A stretch of 64,000 bases of DNA from Taudactylus pleione (GCA_031769625.1 JAUIMM010000040.1:17868001-17932000), one strand, 5' to 3'; shown: positions 48,950 through 60,248, counted from the first letter of the stretch. Made by a program: numbers and translations. The notes: a model not told the origin generated them from the sequence alone.

Positions 48950-51310
48950 GCGTTTTCATTTTTCTTTTTGTTTGTCCAACATATTAGAGGCCACACGGAC
49001 ACTCTAAAAGGTATATGACTCCCTCGGTTTCACAAGTTATTTCTTGGCGAATTTCATATTCTTTGTTTGTTTAATTACTTTGGAATTTTGATGTGTTCTT
49101 TGTTGTTTTTTGTTTGCTGTTTTGCACCCTTTGCATTTGAGGCAGTTGTGGAATCCTTTGAATTTTATTCTTGCTGATTTCTCCTGGTTGTCAATAGGGA
49201 TGAAGCTAGCTGTAAGTTCTTGTTTTAGATTCTTTGCACGTCTGTAGATAATTTTCGGTCTTAGTGGATGATGGATTTTAAATCTTCATCAAGCATCAAG
49301 ATGTGCCAGTGTGTTTTTAAGATTTCTTCGATTTGATTATGGTTGGAGCTGTATGGTGTGATGAAAGATGTACATTGTTTTTCTTCATTTGTCCTTTTCT
49401 GTTTGTATTGTATCATGTCTGATCTGTCCAGTTTGCTGATTCTCTCAATTTCTTTTTCTAGGAGTTGGTTGTTGTAGCCTTTATTTTTGAATTTCTTTTT
49501 GACCTCTTGACTTTGTTCCTTAAATGTTTCTTCCCTTTTGCAGTTTCTCTTTATTCTTCTCAGTTGTCCTCCTGGTATATTGTTTAACCATTTTTGGTGG
49601 TGATTGCTGCTGAATGGCAAGATGTTGTTCCCTTCTACTTCTTTTGTGTTTTAGTATTAATTTCATTCTTTGTTATGTTGATTTCTAGATCAAGGAAGAT
49701 GGCTCATTCTTTGCTGGAATTCGAGGCCAATGTTGTTTTCATTCATGTATCTCATGAAGTTATCGAGATCTTCTTGTGGGCCATCCCATATAAAGAGGAG
49801 GTCATAGATGTATCTGTGCCAACAGATTAGGTTTCCTTTGTACTTGTTATTTTGTCATATCCTATCATCCTCGCTACAGAGGTTTGCATAACATGGTGCG
49901 AAAGATGTCCCCATTGCTGTTCCTTTTATCTGGAGATAGTAGTTATCATTGTACCAGAAGTTGCAATGTAGTTATTGTGTAGTATAAATTCTATTTGTTC
50001 CATGATGAAGTTGATTTGTTTCTTTGGCAGGTCCATTTGTGTTGTCAGATAGTGTCTTGTATGTTGGCATCCCAGATTGTGACTGATGCAGGTATATAAT
50101 GACTTGACATTGCTGGTGCAGAGTGTATAGCTATTTTTCCATCTGATGTTTTTTAACATTTGTAGGATATGTAATGTATCTTTAAGGTAGCTTCTTTGTT
50201 TTTGAACGATGGGCTGCTGGAAGTGGTCAATATACCATGATAAATTTGAAGTTATGGACCCAATTCTGGAGACTGTCACGATCCCCAAGTTGTGTGTGTG
50301 TGCATGAAGTACTCAAAACACTTGAATAAGGTTAATTACTGTTGTCAGGTGAAATGAAATAATGATTTATTAGCAACAAGGGTTACTCATAGATGCAGGG
50401 TCAGATTGTCAGAATTAAACAGTACAGGGGTAATGCAGATGGACAATCACTGAGCATAGACAAAGTTATGTTTGCTGATATTGATGAGCAGTCACTGAGC
50501 TACAAATGGGAATATAACTGGCAATGTGAATACAGGTATACTGGCTGGACCCGGACTGGATACACACACTAAAGTTCAAGGTAGCAAATGCAAAACAGGT
50601 ACAAATGAAGTGAGGTAGGTGTAGTAATAGCTGATAATAAATCCAGAGGAATTGGTATCCAAATAAATAAGTCCTGGTCATTTGGTGCAAGGTAAGGAAT
50701 AATAATGTCCTTGATTACTCACACAGGGAAGCAGGTGAAAACCTTGGTTGCAGTGAGCCAGGATCCAAGATTATAACAAGCAGAGATAAGTTTGCAAATG
50801 GTAACCTTGGAACACAGTCACAGAGATATACTAGATGACCTGGCACTGATTGCACAGTACTGACGGTATATAAACATAGTTCCCAGATGCAACCCACTGC
50901 TGCTTGATTAGAGTAATCAAGACTAGCCAGAATGGAATAGGCTAGACAGGGCTTCAGGCAAGAGCAACACCAGAGGTAGGGAGGAGGAACTACACAGACC
51001 ATGACACGGAGACAATGGGTCTGCCTGGTGGCTCTTTTATGTTTTTTATGGATTTTGTTGAGGTTATAGAAGGTAGGTATCTTCAGATTTTTTATCATAA
51101 TGTAGTAATATTCCTTTTTGTGGATAATTCCCATTTCTAAGCCTTCTTCTAATTGTGCCGTAAGTTGTTCTTGGAATGATTGTTGGATTTTGTTGTTGTT
51201 TTTTGTATGTATCAGTGTCTGATAGTTTTTCCATTTCTTTTTCATATTGAGATTTGTCTAGGATCACCAATCCTGCTTCCTTGTCTGCTGGTTTGATAAC
51301 CCTTATTTTG
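48950..51310 (-). pseudogene. PLE-3 RT and GIY-YIG (catalytic motif lost)
   Basis: Blocks read right to left: 'ADKEAGLVILDKSQYEKE' near 51280, 'IPTFYNLNKIHKKHK' near 51065, then 'GRPIVS' up to the LTR insertion. After the LTR come 'IGSITSNLSWYIDHFQQPIV' near 50265, the 'SLYTCISHN' block near 50090, and 'GTAMGTSFAPCYANL' near 49890. Motif C reads YIYD instead of YIDD (plus-strand 49801-49812), so a catalytic aspartate is gone. A linker at 49620-49261 and a GIY-YIG domain ('VIYLLECPCGL.YVGQTKR', near 49020-48960) follow. Multiple frameshifts. Confidence 0.8.
50274..51007. mobile_element. Solo-LTR-like insertion in PLE-3
   Basis: It splits the PLE-3 coding sequence between 'GRPIVS' and 'IGSITSN'. 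The insert starts TGTCACGATCC and ends CCATGACA(C), i.e. TG...CA with short inverted ends, and is flanked by ggagac on both sides (50268-50273, 51008-51013). 734 bp with no internal coding fits a solo LTR of a retrotransposon. One extra C at the right end makes the boundary slightly imperfect. The superfamily is not determined. Confidence 0.7.
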
Positions 51311-51572
51311 TCCTTCTTTCATTCTTTTAATCACAGAAACAGACAGATCACGGGTGCACAGCTCCAAATTACTGATTATATATAAAATACATTATGCAAT
51401 AATATTTTGCAATCAATAGAGGTTTTTAGCATAATCATGGCCAAGGTTATGGGCCTACCCACCATATCCAGGTAACCTCTGTAGGGTAGGTCCCTAACAT
51501 ACTAGGGTTCAAATCCAGAGCGCAGGACACCCATAAAATCGGCGCAGCCGAGCCACCCCACATACCAGTCTG

Positions 51573-52205
51573 CATCTTCCGTCCACCGGAAGTGGTTACG
51601 ATCGTGCTTCCGGTTCTGCGTCTTTCGGCTATCCCACCATCCAACACGTCTCATGCAGTAATGCACTTTGTCAAGGATGGTTTACCTTGTAGGTCAGGGG
51701 TTCCCAACCACGGTCCTCAAGGCACACTAACAGTCCAGGTTTTAAGGATAGCCATACTTGAGCACAGGTGACTTAATTAGTACCTCAGTTATTTTGATTT
51801 AACCATCTGTGCTCAAGCATGGGTATCACTAAAACCAGAACTGTTAGTGTGCCTTGAGGACCGAGGTTGGGAATCACTGTTATAGGTGGTCCCTTTTTAT
51901 ACCAGGGAGAATGAAAAAAATGTATTGGGTCTGTTTAAAAAATGGAAGTCTTCTGCCGGGTTTTCTGTTTTAAAGAAGCAGCAAGCACATGTTTGGGTGC
52001 TTGTATTCTAAATATCTAGCATTGCCTTCAAATTAAAATGAATAAAAAATGTATAAAATTAGAATAAATGAAAAACAAAATTAAGAGAAAGAGACATTCA
52101 AGCTTAAATACAATCAGAGACCAGTCATTGATGGACTGTACTGGTAAGAATGTTGGATTATTTACAGTGACCTCAGAAGAGATCCGTAGTAACTATTGTG
52201 ACAAT
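51573..52205. repeat. ~0.6-kb direct repeat, right copy
   Basis: Partner of 47930-48500. It carries a nested hAT MITE (51695-51879). It lacks about 130 bp present in the left copy after 'tggtaagaat'; the deletion joins at a short 'aat' homology. The hammerhead-like motif is at 51631-51680, minus strand. Confidence 0.8.
51695..51879. mobile_element. hAT-type MITE
   Basis: Nearly the whole 185-bp element is an inverted repeat with arms of about 50 bp: CAGGGGTTCCCAACC at left, GGTTGGGAATCACTG at right. The flanks ttgtaggt (51687-51694) and ttataggt (51880-51887) are an 8-bp duplication with one mismatch. The left copy of the surrounding repeat (near 48045) shows the empty site. Confidence 0.9.
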
Positions 52206-52940
52206 TTCATTGAGGAATATACTAATCAGTTTATTGGGGAATCAAGTGAAAAATGCAATTCTTGATAAGGCAAATATGGCAAAATATTTTAGTTATTTTG
52301 GATTGTACTGCATATGTAAGCCATACGGAAGAGTTATCAATCACCATCAAATTTGTTGAACATTTTTTCTAATCCTCCTGCAAATGACACAACTGGCAAA
52401 GGATTCAGTGAACTTTTTTACTCTAAATTATCAGAATTTGGTCTCAAGACAAACTATTACCATGGTCAGGGGTATGATAACAGAGAAATATGGGGATCTT
52501 TTGAAAAGTCACTTGCTTTATAGTTGGAGGACTTCAGTTTTATTCTGACTCATGTTTTTTTTAAGTGAACATTGTAATCAAATCCATGCAGTTCAGATCT
52601 ATTGATCTGCCAGTTTGAAATAAATCCATGCAGTTCAGATCTATTGATCTGTCAGTTTGCAATAACCTACTTTAAGTCTGCATTAGCTTTGTGAAAGAGT
52701 ATTGAAGTTCTACCTACATATCGGCTATGATTACTGCAAAAGACATAGCCTCAGATTTAGGGGTTGAGACAAGTATAAAGATGCCCCAAAGGCAGAGAAC
52801 AAGAAAATAATGTGTGAGTATGTGTCCCATATTGAGACTCTCAAGATGAAGAACGTTTTAAGCCGACAATATTTCATAAACTAATTGACAACATGACTAC
52901 TTTACTTGAAAAGCATTTTGTTCAGCTGTCGTAACACAAC
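52160..52940 (+). pseudogene. hAT (ZMYM1-like) transposase-derived fragment, main part
   Basis: With frame changes and stops the plus strand gives segments typical of hAT/ZMYM1-like transposases: 'DKANMAKYFS' near 52266 (RNase H-like fold start), 'TTGKGFSELFYSKLSEFGL' near 52390, 'HGQGYDN' near 52463, and 'MITAKDIASDLGVETSIKMPQ.QRTRK' near 52730-52805. A tail near 52840-52925 matches the region leading to the dimerisation domain. A 40-bp direct duplication at about 52583-52660 interrupts it. The upstream part of the same protein lies at 48290-48500, across PLE-3. Not functional. Confidence 0.65.
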
Positions 52941-53164
52941 AAAACATGGAGCTTTCACTACATCAAGATGTTACCCAAAAAACAACAACTGTTAAAGCTG
53001 TGCATATGTTGAGCAATAACAAATCCGCACACAAATATATAGATAGCTTTTATTTGTCTGAAAAACTAAGATATATTCAGCCTACTACTGTAAAAAATTA
53101 TGTTACACACCTTGAAGGCCTGCAGCACAATTATCAAACAGAGACACAAGGGTTATTTCCAAAT

Positions 53165-53345
53165 ATATGGGTAACACTAAGGGGCCTATGTCATAGGTTG
53201 TGCACTGCAGCCGCTGCGGGAACTTCTGCAAGTCTTCCCGTTTTTTTAAAGCACCAATCGTTTTAAAGGCAAAACCAGTTTGGTTTTGCCTTTAAAATCA
53301 TTGCTGCTTTAAATATACAGAAAGACCCGCAGAAGTAAAGGTATC
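53165..53345. repeat. Foldback repeat with 17-bp perfect hairpin
   Basis: Outer partial complementarity (gcgggaacttctgc against gcagaag..cccgc) surrounds the perfect hairpin 53261-53297 (arms ttttaaaggcaaaacca, loop gtt). Confidence 0.6.
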
Positions 53346-53388
53346 AATTGAAGTTTTTACAAAAATTGTATTTTAGAAAAGATGTTTA

Positions 53389-53893
53389 GGGGTCTATGTA
53401 GTAATAAAGGTGGTACTGCGATTCGCAGGGGATATTTTCATTTTTAATAAAAATATCCTGGCTATGTACTACGGGGAACTCGCGGGGACAGCGGTGGCGG
53501 TAACCTCTGTCCCTGTGAGTTATATTCCCGGCATTTAGGAGAAGTCTTTCACAGAAGTGAAAGACTTTCCCGGGGAAGCTGACACAGCGCATGCACACAG
53601 CATTAGCTTCCAGTGCTGGCTGGGGGCTGCGGGGGAGAGATCGAAAGATCTCTCTCCTGTCCCTGGAGCCCCATAGGCTTACAGTAGTTTACACCATCTG
53701 AAGATGGTGTCAACTAATGGGGCTAAACTCTGAAAAGTTTCAAGGTCAGATTGTAGTCCCTATTGATAATAATGGGGACTGCGATCTAGAGGGCTAATTA
53801 GCACTTTGCCTGAGTACATAGGTTCACTACATAAAATTATGCAGAAACTATGTATTAATAATCACGGCACTGCCATGATTATTCGCCGGGGAT
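53389..53893 (+). repeat. Dispersed ~0.5-kb repeat family, copy A
   Basis: Shares its order of blocks with copy B and with the inverted copy C at 60249-60788: 'ctatgtagtaa', 'ggggatattttcattttt', 'gtctttcac..gaaagac', 'gagagatc..gatctctc', 'agtttacaccatctgaagatggtgt', 'gctaattagcactttgc', 'cataaaattatgcagaaac'. Many internal short palindromes, no coding. The start of copy B overlaps its end near 53860. Confidence 0.8.
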
Positions 53894-54314
53894 CAGGGCT
53901 GGCTCTAGGGGTGTTTGACTAGTGTGGTTGAACAGGGGCGCCACCCATAGAGAGCGCACCCCTCCTCAACATCCTGATTTCAGCGGGTCAGTACTGTCCC
54001 ACTATTCCACCCATGGGCCGAAATGGCCAGCGGGTGGTCAAATCGGGAGGTTGGGGACCCCCACTGCCGCAGCTATGCCGGAACCCGGAGTCTGAATGGA
54101 TGCTGCAGCTAGTGAGGCCCCCCCCCCCCCACCCTGACGCTATTTGGAGGAGTGCCATGCGGGCATGCCTCCAAATAATGTCAGGTAGTGGATTAGCCTA
54201 TGGTAATTAGGCCACCACCCCCATTTTCAGACGTGCGCAGCTTCGCCACACACGATGTTGGGGCGCATTGTAAAGAGCCGCCACAGGGTGCTCCGGCCCC
54301 TGGAGCTGGCCCTG
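53894..54314. mobile_element. hAT-type MITE inserted at the start of copy B
   Basis: Inverted ends CAGGGCTGGCTCTAGGGG and the complement CAGGGCCAGCTCCAGGGG. Flanks ccggggat (53886-53893) and ccagggat (54315-54322) form an 8-bp duplication with one mismatch. 421 bp, no transposase. Confidence 0.85.
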
Positions 54315-54675
54315 CCAGGGATATTTTTAATAAAAATATTCTGGCTATGTAGTACTGGGAACTCGCATTCCCGAAAGTTATATCACCCGTTATTTAGAAG
54401 TCATACTTCCCTGGAGAAAGTTGACACTGCCCATTCGCACAGTGTCAGCTTCCCGCACTGGCCGGGGGAGAGATCTAAAGATCTTTCTCCTACCCCTGGG
54501 ACCCCATAAACAAACAGTAGTTCACACCATTTGAAGATGGTGTAAACTACCGATGCTAAACTCGCAGTCCCCTTTGATAATAAATAGGACTGCGATCTGC
54601 AGTGCTAATTAGCACTTTGCAGTAGATTTGTGCTGTTAGTACATAGGATTGATACATAAAATTATGCCGAAACTA
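54315..54675 (+). repeat. Dispersed ~0.5-kb repeat family, copy B (remainder)
   Basis: Continues from copy B's first bases at about 53860-53893 across the hAT MITE. Same block order as copy A but more diverged. Confidence 0.75.
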
Positions 54676-54779
54676 CACTTTCGACCTGACTCGATTTTTC
54701 AATTAACAAATTCAGGATGAAAAAAAATCTTTTGAGTATAAACTGAGTCCGCCTAGCATAGACCTGTCCCCAGAGCAGC

Positions 54780-55231
54780 GGCTAAGCATAGGTCACAGTG
54801 CTGAGGCCGTACTGTATAGAGTCAATGTGGTTGACAGCAGAGTGTAGCCCTGATAGGAAACACCAGGTCTCTGCAAGGGCATGATGTGCTGCTGCATATG
54901 ACTTCCTCCCCCTCCCAGCTGCCGCAATCCCCTCATCCCGCAGACGCTGTTCCCTAGCTGGGAGCAGTGTGAGACTGTGAGCCGGGCGGTGGAGGGGGGT
55001 GCGCAGCAATGGCAGAGTATCGGTAACGCTGGCGCCTGTGTGTAGTTATATCGGGCAGCAGGTCACACGGAGCAGTAGTCTCTCTGGTCTGGCAGGCTGC
55101 AGGTAGGGGGAGGAGCGGCGGCCGGGTAATGGTATGCTGCTGGCTGTGGGGGCTGTGTTCTCCTCTCTCCCTCCCCTACCCCGGCTGCTGCGTTCCAGGC
55201 TCTCAGTCTCTGCTGCTGCTACAGCACGAAG
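54780..55231 (+). promoter_or_regulatory. GC/CpG-rich putative promoter and 5' UTR
   Basis: Base composition changes sharply from AT-rich repeats to GC-rich sequence with many CpGs, ETS-like acttcctcc near 54900 and a pyrimidine-rich stretch near 55150-55190. It leads without gap into the ATG at 55232. Consistent with a CpG-island promoter. A small alternative start (ATG at 55010 followed by a gtaacg donor-like site) lies inside it. Confidence 0.5.
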
Positions 55232-55294
55232 ATGGCGACAGTGGGAGAGAGCGGGGAGCAGGCGTTCTCCTCCAGTGACGGGGAGCCGGACAAT
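55232..55294 (+). CDS. Putative host-gene first coding exon (21 codons)
   Basis: ATG at 55232 has a strong Kozak context (A at -3, G at +4). The 63-bp frame encodes an acidic, serine-rich N-terminus (MATVGESGEQAFSSSDGEPDN), ending phase 0 at AAT|gtaagg, a good splice donor. I do not recognise the protein. The composition suits a disordered N-terminus of a nuclear or cytosolic regulator, but that is inference. No second exon is identifiable in the following 8.7 kb, so the first intron would be long. It could also be a non-coding GC-rich segment. Confidence 0.45.
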
Positions 55295-55875
55295 GTAAGG
55301 TGCTGGGCAGGGAGGGCTGGGCGCCAGGCACTGGCCTGCCATAGGGTTACACACAGGGCAGCATCAGTGATCTGGGGTGGGTTAGTCATTACCCGGGTGT
55401 CATACTGAACATCATTGCTGGGCGCTGGATGTGTTATGTTGGTGCTCCTGTGTGTATGAGGAGCCTGACGGCAGTAACAGAGCGCTGGCTCCCAGCTGTC
55501 ATGTACATATTATACAGATGTGGGGAAGCTGCTGTGGTTTGGGTGAGTGTGAGGCACCAGATTGTTCCCCCCACCCCTGTCCCCTTATGTGCCTTCTCAC
55601 TCACTGACCCCAGTGACTAATCCATGATCCTCCCCAGAACTGGCCGCCAAATGAATGACATCCCGGGCTCCTGACACTGCAGAAGTCAGGGGGCTGTTCG
55701 GTCAGGAAACCATTAATCATGGAGCTTGTTATCCGAGGAGAGGCGCCCCCGTCACTTGCTGCATCGGCTCCCAGCCCTGGCTCCTCTGCCAGCGATTGTG
55801 TCGGTGACTGTCATTATTATCTCCTAATTGTCCTAGGGATTACACGCTGGGTCTGGTGGACTTTGATCTGCATCT

Positions 55876-56240
55876 GAGAGAGGGCTGTGTATTACTAAGA
55901 ACCCGTACTCACACTCAGAGAGGGCTGTGTATTACTGAGGACCTGTACTCACACTCTGAGAGAGGGCTGTGTATTACTGAGGACCTGTACTCACACTCTG
56001 AGAGAGGGCTGTGTATTACTAAGAACCCGTACTCACACTCCGAGAGGGCTGTGTATTACTGAGGACCCGTACTCACACTCTGAGAGAGGGCGGTGTATTA
56101 CTGAGGACCCGTACTCACACTCTGAGAGAGGGCGGTGTATTACTGAGGACCCGTACTCACACTCTGAGAGAGGGCGGTGTATTACTGAGGACCCGTACTC
56201 ACACTCTGAGAGAGGGCTGTGTGTTACAGAGGATCTCACA
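55876..56240. repeat. 40-42-bp minisatellite in presumed intron 1
   Basis: About nine tandem copies of 'agagagggctgtgtattactgaggacccgtactcacactctg', very uniform in the middle (three near-identical copies around 56083-56208) and degenerate at the end. It opens frames on both strands that should not be read as genes. Confidence 0.95.
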
Positions 56241-59200
56241 ATCCATCGGAGAGGGCTGTGATATCTGTGTCTCTCTTTCTCTCTCCAGAGCACAGTGTAA
56301 ATAGCATTGTACAGAGTTGCTGGAATATAAATAGTGGACATCTGCCAATCCTGGTTTGGTGGTCTGGTCTGTGCACTCCATCCTGACATTAGTCTTCATG
56401 TGACAGATTCTGTATCAGATACACTGTAGCTGTCAGCACTGCACTGTGACACTAAACGCTTTTCTATGACATTGGGTTACATGTATCTGTTTACTTCTAC
56501 ACGACTGTATTTAGAATCAAAAATGAAAACCATATGATCACAATGTGTGGTGGTCGCTAAATGAAGGGGATTTGCTGTTTTATTCTTTATTTTAGGGCTT
56601 TAGTAATTCATAATGCACAGAAGATCAGATAAACCTGGGCAAGTGTATGTTGCAAAGTGTCATTCAAAGCAGTGTACCATCATTTCAGTTTATTTAATGA
56701 CAATCAGGTTGTAAATATTTCTCAAATTGGTTCAGGAGGAATAATCCTATTGGCTAGTGCATGGATAATAGCTACAATACCTAACCATTTACTACATGTT
56801 TGAACTGAAATAAAGCCTAATGGTAATATACTGTATACCTCTAGGCTTCTACAGCAGAATTCACAATTAAAGCTCATGATCATGATGGTGCACATTGTAT
56901 AGTTATGATCTGTCTTCCACTTGGATGCATACTAGAAAATGCATAAATGGCAAGTGGGGAATACATTGGAACAAGAGAAATAAACATAACTTGTATGTGG
57001 TTGTCTATAAACCTGGCTACTCTTTAACATCCCATTTTTGTAGCACACATTTAAATCTGCAGACTGCATCTCACTCAGCTTGCACTTGCAACATGACCTT
57101 ACTAGAGTGGAATTATAGCGCAGGCAGCTGGGGCCCTACATCTTAGGCCCCTTCTAGTATAAATAGGGAACAAGTATGTAATGTAATACAGTTCCACCAC
57201 GTTTCAGGTGCAAGAACTTTATTTCATCACATCCCTGCCATCCCCTGCTGTAATTCACTGCTACACTAGTGACTAGTTCACTTTGCTTTGAGACCATTCT
57301 GATGTCAACATAACCTTGCCAAAGCATGTGACTACCAGGGCCACAGTACAAAGGTACAAACAATGCTGGTGGGGAACAGGCTAGGAAGATGGGGTACATC
57401 TAAGGAGCCAGGGGGGTTAGGGGGCTTAAATTTGCCACCTCCTGGCAAAATGTCTATTGTAGATTGGTGAGGGGGCCAAAAGCATATTTTTGCACCTGGT
57501 TTATAACTCTAGCTCTGCCACTGTCTAGGACAATATGTGGATTCAGTAGTAATAGTGGGGAAATAAAAAGCTAATACTAATTTTCATTACAGGTTTGTTT
57601 ATAATTCTTTCAATGCTTAACTGTTATTGGTTCATTATTTGTATTATATTCAGTATTGTTCAGAGTGGGGTATTATGATGAGCTGCGAGTCTTCATGTCC
57701 TCGTTCTATTGTATTTTTAATTACTCAAACACTCAGTCAGGGTTCTTTTTGATGCTGTAAGACACTAACCAGTCTGCTCGTGTACAGGGAGCTCTATAAC
57801 CTCAGAATGTTTAATAAATATTAAGGTACTATATATTTGTTCCATTTAACTTAATCATACATGCTCTATACTCCAGACTTGTGCCTAAGCTCTAGCCTGG
57901 TGTATGGAGCCTTTTTAGGAAAGAGTCTACAGAACATAGCTGCAGTTTTCAGTAGAAGTCCATGCACAGGAGTTTGTGGTGTTCAGTCATCCTCCTAAGC
58001 TGCTGTTTAACCTATTCTATCCAACGGCTTTCTGATTGTCTGTCAGTTCATCATTGTACTGAATCTGCAAAGTTTTCAGCAGCGGTTGGAGGAGAGAAGG
58101 TACAGCTGTGGATTAAGTGTGTGTGACACTTGAACATTTTCAGGGTCTGTGTAGCTATATTGAAACAGTCCACACAGGGCCATTACTAGGGGCGTGCTGC
58201 CACTCAGGGTACAAGGCAGAGTGAGTGGCACTGCTGTTGCTCCGGTTTCACCTTTATTTGGCAGGTAAAGTACCTGGTACAGCAGTCTGGAGAGCAGCCC
58301 ACATTGGAAAAGCTCCTGTCCCCCTTTTCTGAGAAAATATGATTTCACATGGACTGGGTGCAGTGGGGTGGCCCAAGGTCCAGAAGTGCTCTGCTACGGC
58401 ACTGGGTCCACATACAGTAGTTAAAGTTGTAGCCGGCTGCAGGCAGGTAATGAGTGCTGGTTTTGGGGGCTATTCCTGTCTCTTCTCTTACTGCTATCTA
58501 AGTTGGTTATAAAATGAAGATGCTTAGGATGTCTATCTGCTGAAAACTGAAGTTTGAGATACAGGTATGTGCAAAATCCAACCCTGATTAATACATACAG
58601 ACCACCAAAGAAGCCTTCTTCCACAGTGTAGAATTGCTGGTTAGCCCCAGCAATTGGAGCCAAATGGATTATATCCTGCCTTTTTGATAATACAGTAGTT
58701 GAGTACTGAAAGCATAGAGTTGGCTTTGTACATCCCATAGAGAAGTAAATCATGCTACTTGTATTAAGGATGAAGTTCATCCTTTATCAACAGGGTCCCC
58801 CAAGAATGTTCTTGGTCAATTTGATAGAGATCTTAGCGCTTGGCATGTGTGCTACCAGCTTTTAATACAGAAATAAATGTAATGTGCAATAATACATGGA
58901 GTTGCACTTGTATACAGGTCTGTGCAGTATTAGTCTACTTCTCCATTAGATTTATTGTTTTACTATCCATTTTCTTATGGAAATGGGCCAAACAGTATGA
59001 ACCTGCACCCATGTACAACATGATTTAATACAGTTGATTATTAATGGGGAAAAATGATGCCATGTGATAATCCCTAAAGTAAAATGGCAAGTTGCTCAAT
59101 CAATTTATGGCTAGCAAATAGTGCATATAAGGGAAGGCTCATGCTCAAAGGAGAAGTCTCTAGGGCTTGCTTTAAAATAGAATTTATTCTATCTAGCTCT

Positions 59201-59621
59201 AGAGCAGAGGGAACTGATTAATTATTTGAGCCACCTGCAGCATTATCAAAAGAGAACCAATGCAATACAGTAATAAGGAACTAGTGCAGCCCTGGCAAAT
59301 GCTTTTATCAGTTGGCCTGGTTAGATTATATGTTTTTATCATTTTGATTTACTACCATATTGACATGAATAGCATAATTAATGGTCAGTTATTATAACAC
59401 ACCATTGACAAAGATCATGATAATTAAGTGTATTCATTTAATCTTTATTAAATAAGTTTTATTGTGCTGAATGTGTTAAGCTGATTCATATTGTGTTTTC
59501 GCTTAGATATATAGATTTTTTTTTTTTGCAATCTACCTGATGGGTAGACTTTTTTTTTATTTTTTTACCCTTTTCTCTTTCATTAGAAGATTTTAATACT
59601 CTGAAATCCTGCTCACATAAA
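56241..59621. other. Presumed intron or intergenic DNA
   Basis: No exon, RNA gene or clear transposon could be supported. Short pieces near 57140-57500 and 58180-58400 look like old repeats ('aggccccttctag', 'gggccattactaggggcg'). Confidence 0.5.
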
Positions 59622-60201
59622 CTTAAGGTACCCATACATCTGCGACGGATAGTCGTGATTCTGCGATCAGATGGGAAACGCTGGTTGGAAATGCCGTCCA
59701 GGGACCATCGATGTTCAGTGATCCGTCGCAGGATCTCTGAAATTTCATATGTTAAATTTTATCGATTTGACAATCATGATAATTTTTTGATCGTGATTGT
59801 CATATCTGTGAAATCCAACATGTTGGATTTCTGCGATCCTGCGATGCCGGTTTGCAGGATCGCAGCAATCCGTCGCAGATGTATGGAACCCAATAGGCCG
59901 GCTACATACTTGCACCATATCGGTCTGATTTTGCAGATTTGGCAAATCGGAATGACATCTGGCATATCGTGCAGTGTATATGCCCGATTTGCTTGCAGTC
60001 ACATGCAATATTGTGCAGCACGGCCAATCACATGATATCGCATGCGGCATCATACATATTAATGAAGGTCTGAACAAGTAATCGTTCCGTCGTTCATTAA
60101 ATCGTGTAGTGTGTACCGGCAATCATGCGATGTTCAGGGTAAAGGTAAATCGCCCTGAACATCGGCACGATTGCCGGTCGTTCAGGTGCGTACCCACCCT
60201 T
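59622..60201. mobile_element. Composite MITE (two inverted-repeat modules)
   Basis: The outer ends TTA-AGGTACCCATACA (from 59623) and ...GTGCGTACCCACCCT-TTA-like are inverted. Inside, 59628-59890 is one inverted-repeat module (ggtacccatacatctgcgacgga against tccgtcgcagatgtatgg). A second module follows (ccggctacatac... to ...tgtgtaccggcaat). Near the right end the hairpin cgatgttcaggg/ccctgaacatcg lies at about 60129-60165. Harbinger-like by its TTA-type target. Confidence 0.6.
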
Positions 60202-60248
60202 ACATTACATAATTTTTGAATAGTGTTACAGGGACTTCACACTTTGCA

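Larger units (their letters stand above)
48501..51572 (-). mobile_element. Penelope-like element 3 (decayed)
   Basis: The minus strand encodes a third, distinct PLE: RT blocks at 51270-49640 and a GIY-YIG domain near 49110-48950. It is interrupted by a solo-LTR-like insertion (50274-51007). It is flanked by the ~0.6-kb direct repeats 47930-48500 and 51573-52205. The 3' end next to 48500 is A/T-rich. Confidence 0.8.

Noticed and set aside
52946..53266. 106-codon plus-strand frame
   Set aside because: Only the first part might be the tail of the decayed hAT transposase. The remainder runs into the foldback repeat at 53165.
55856..56389. Repetitive open frames (SERGLCITEDLY-type) on both strands
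   Set aside because: Created by the 40-42-bp minisatellite; both strands are open and there is no family resemblance.
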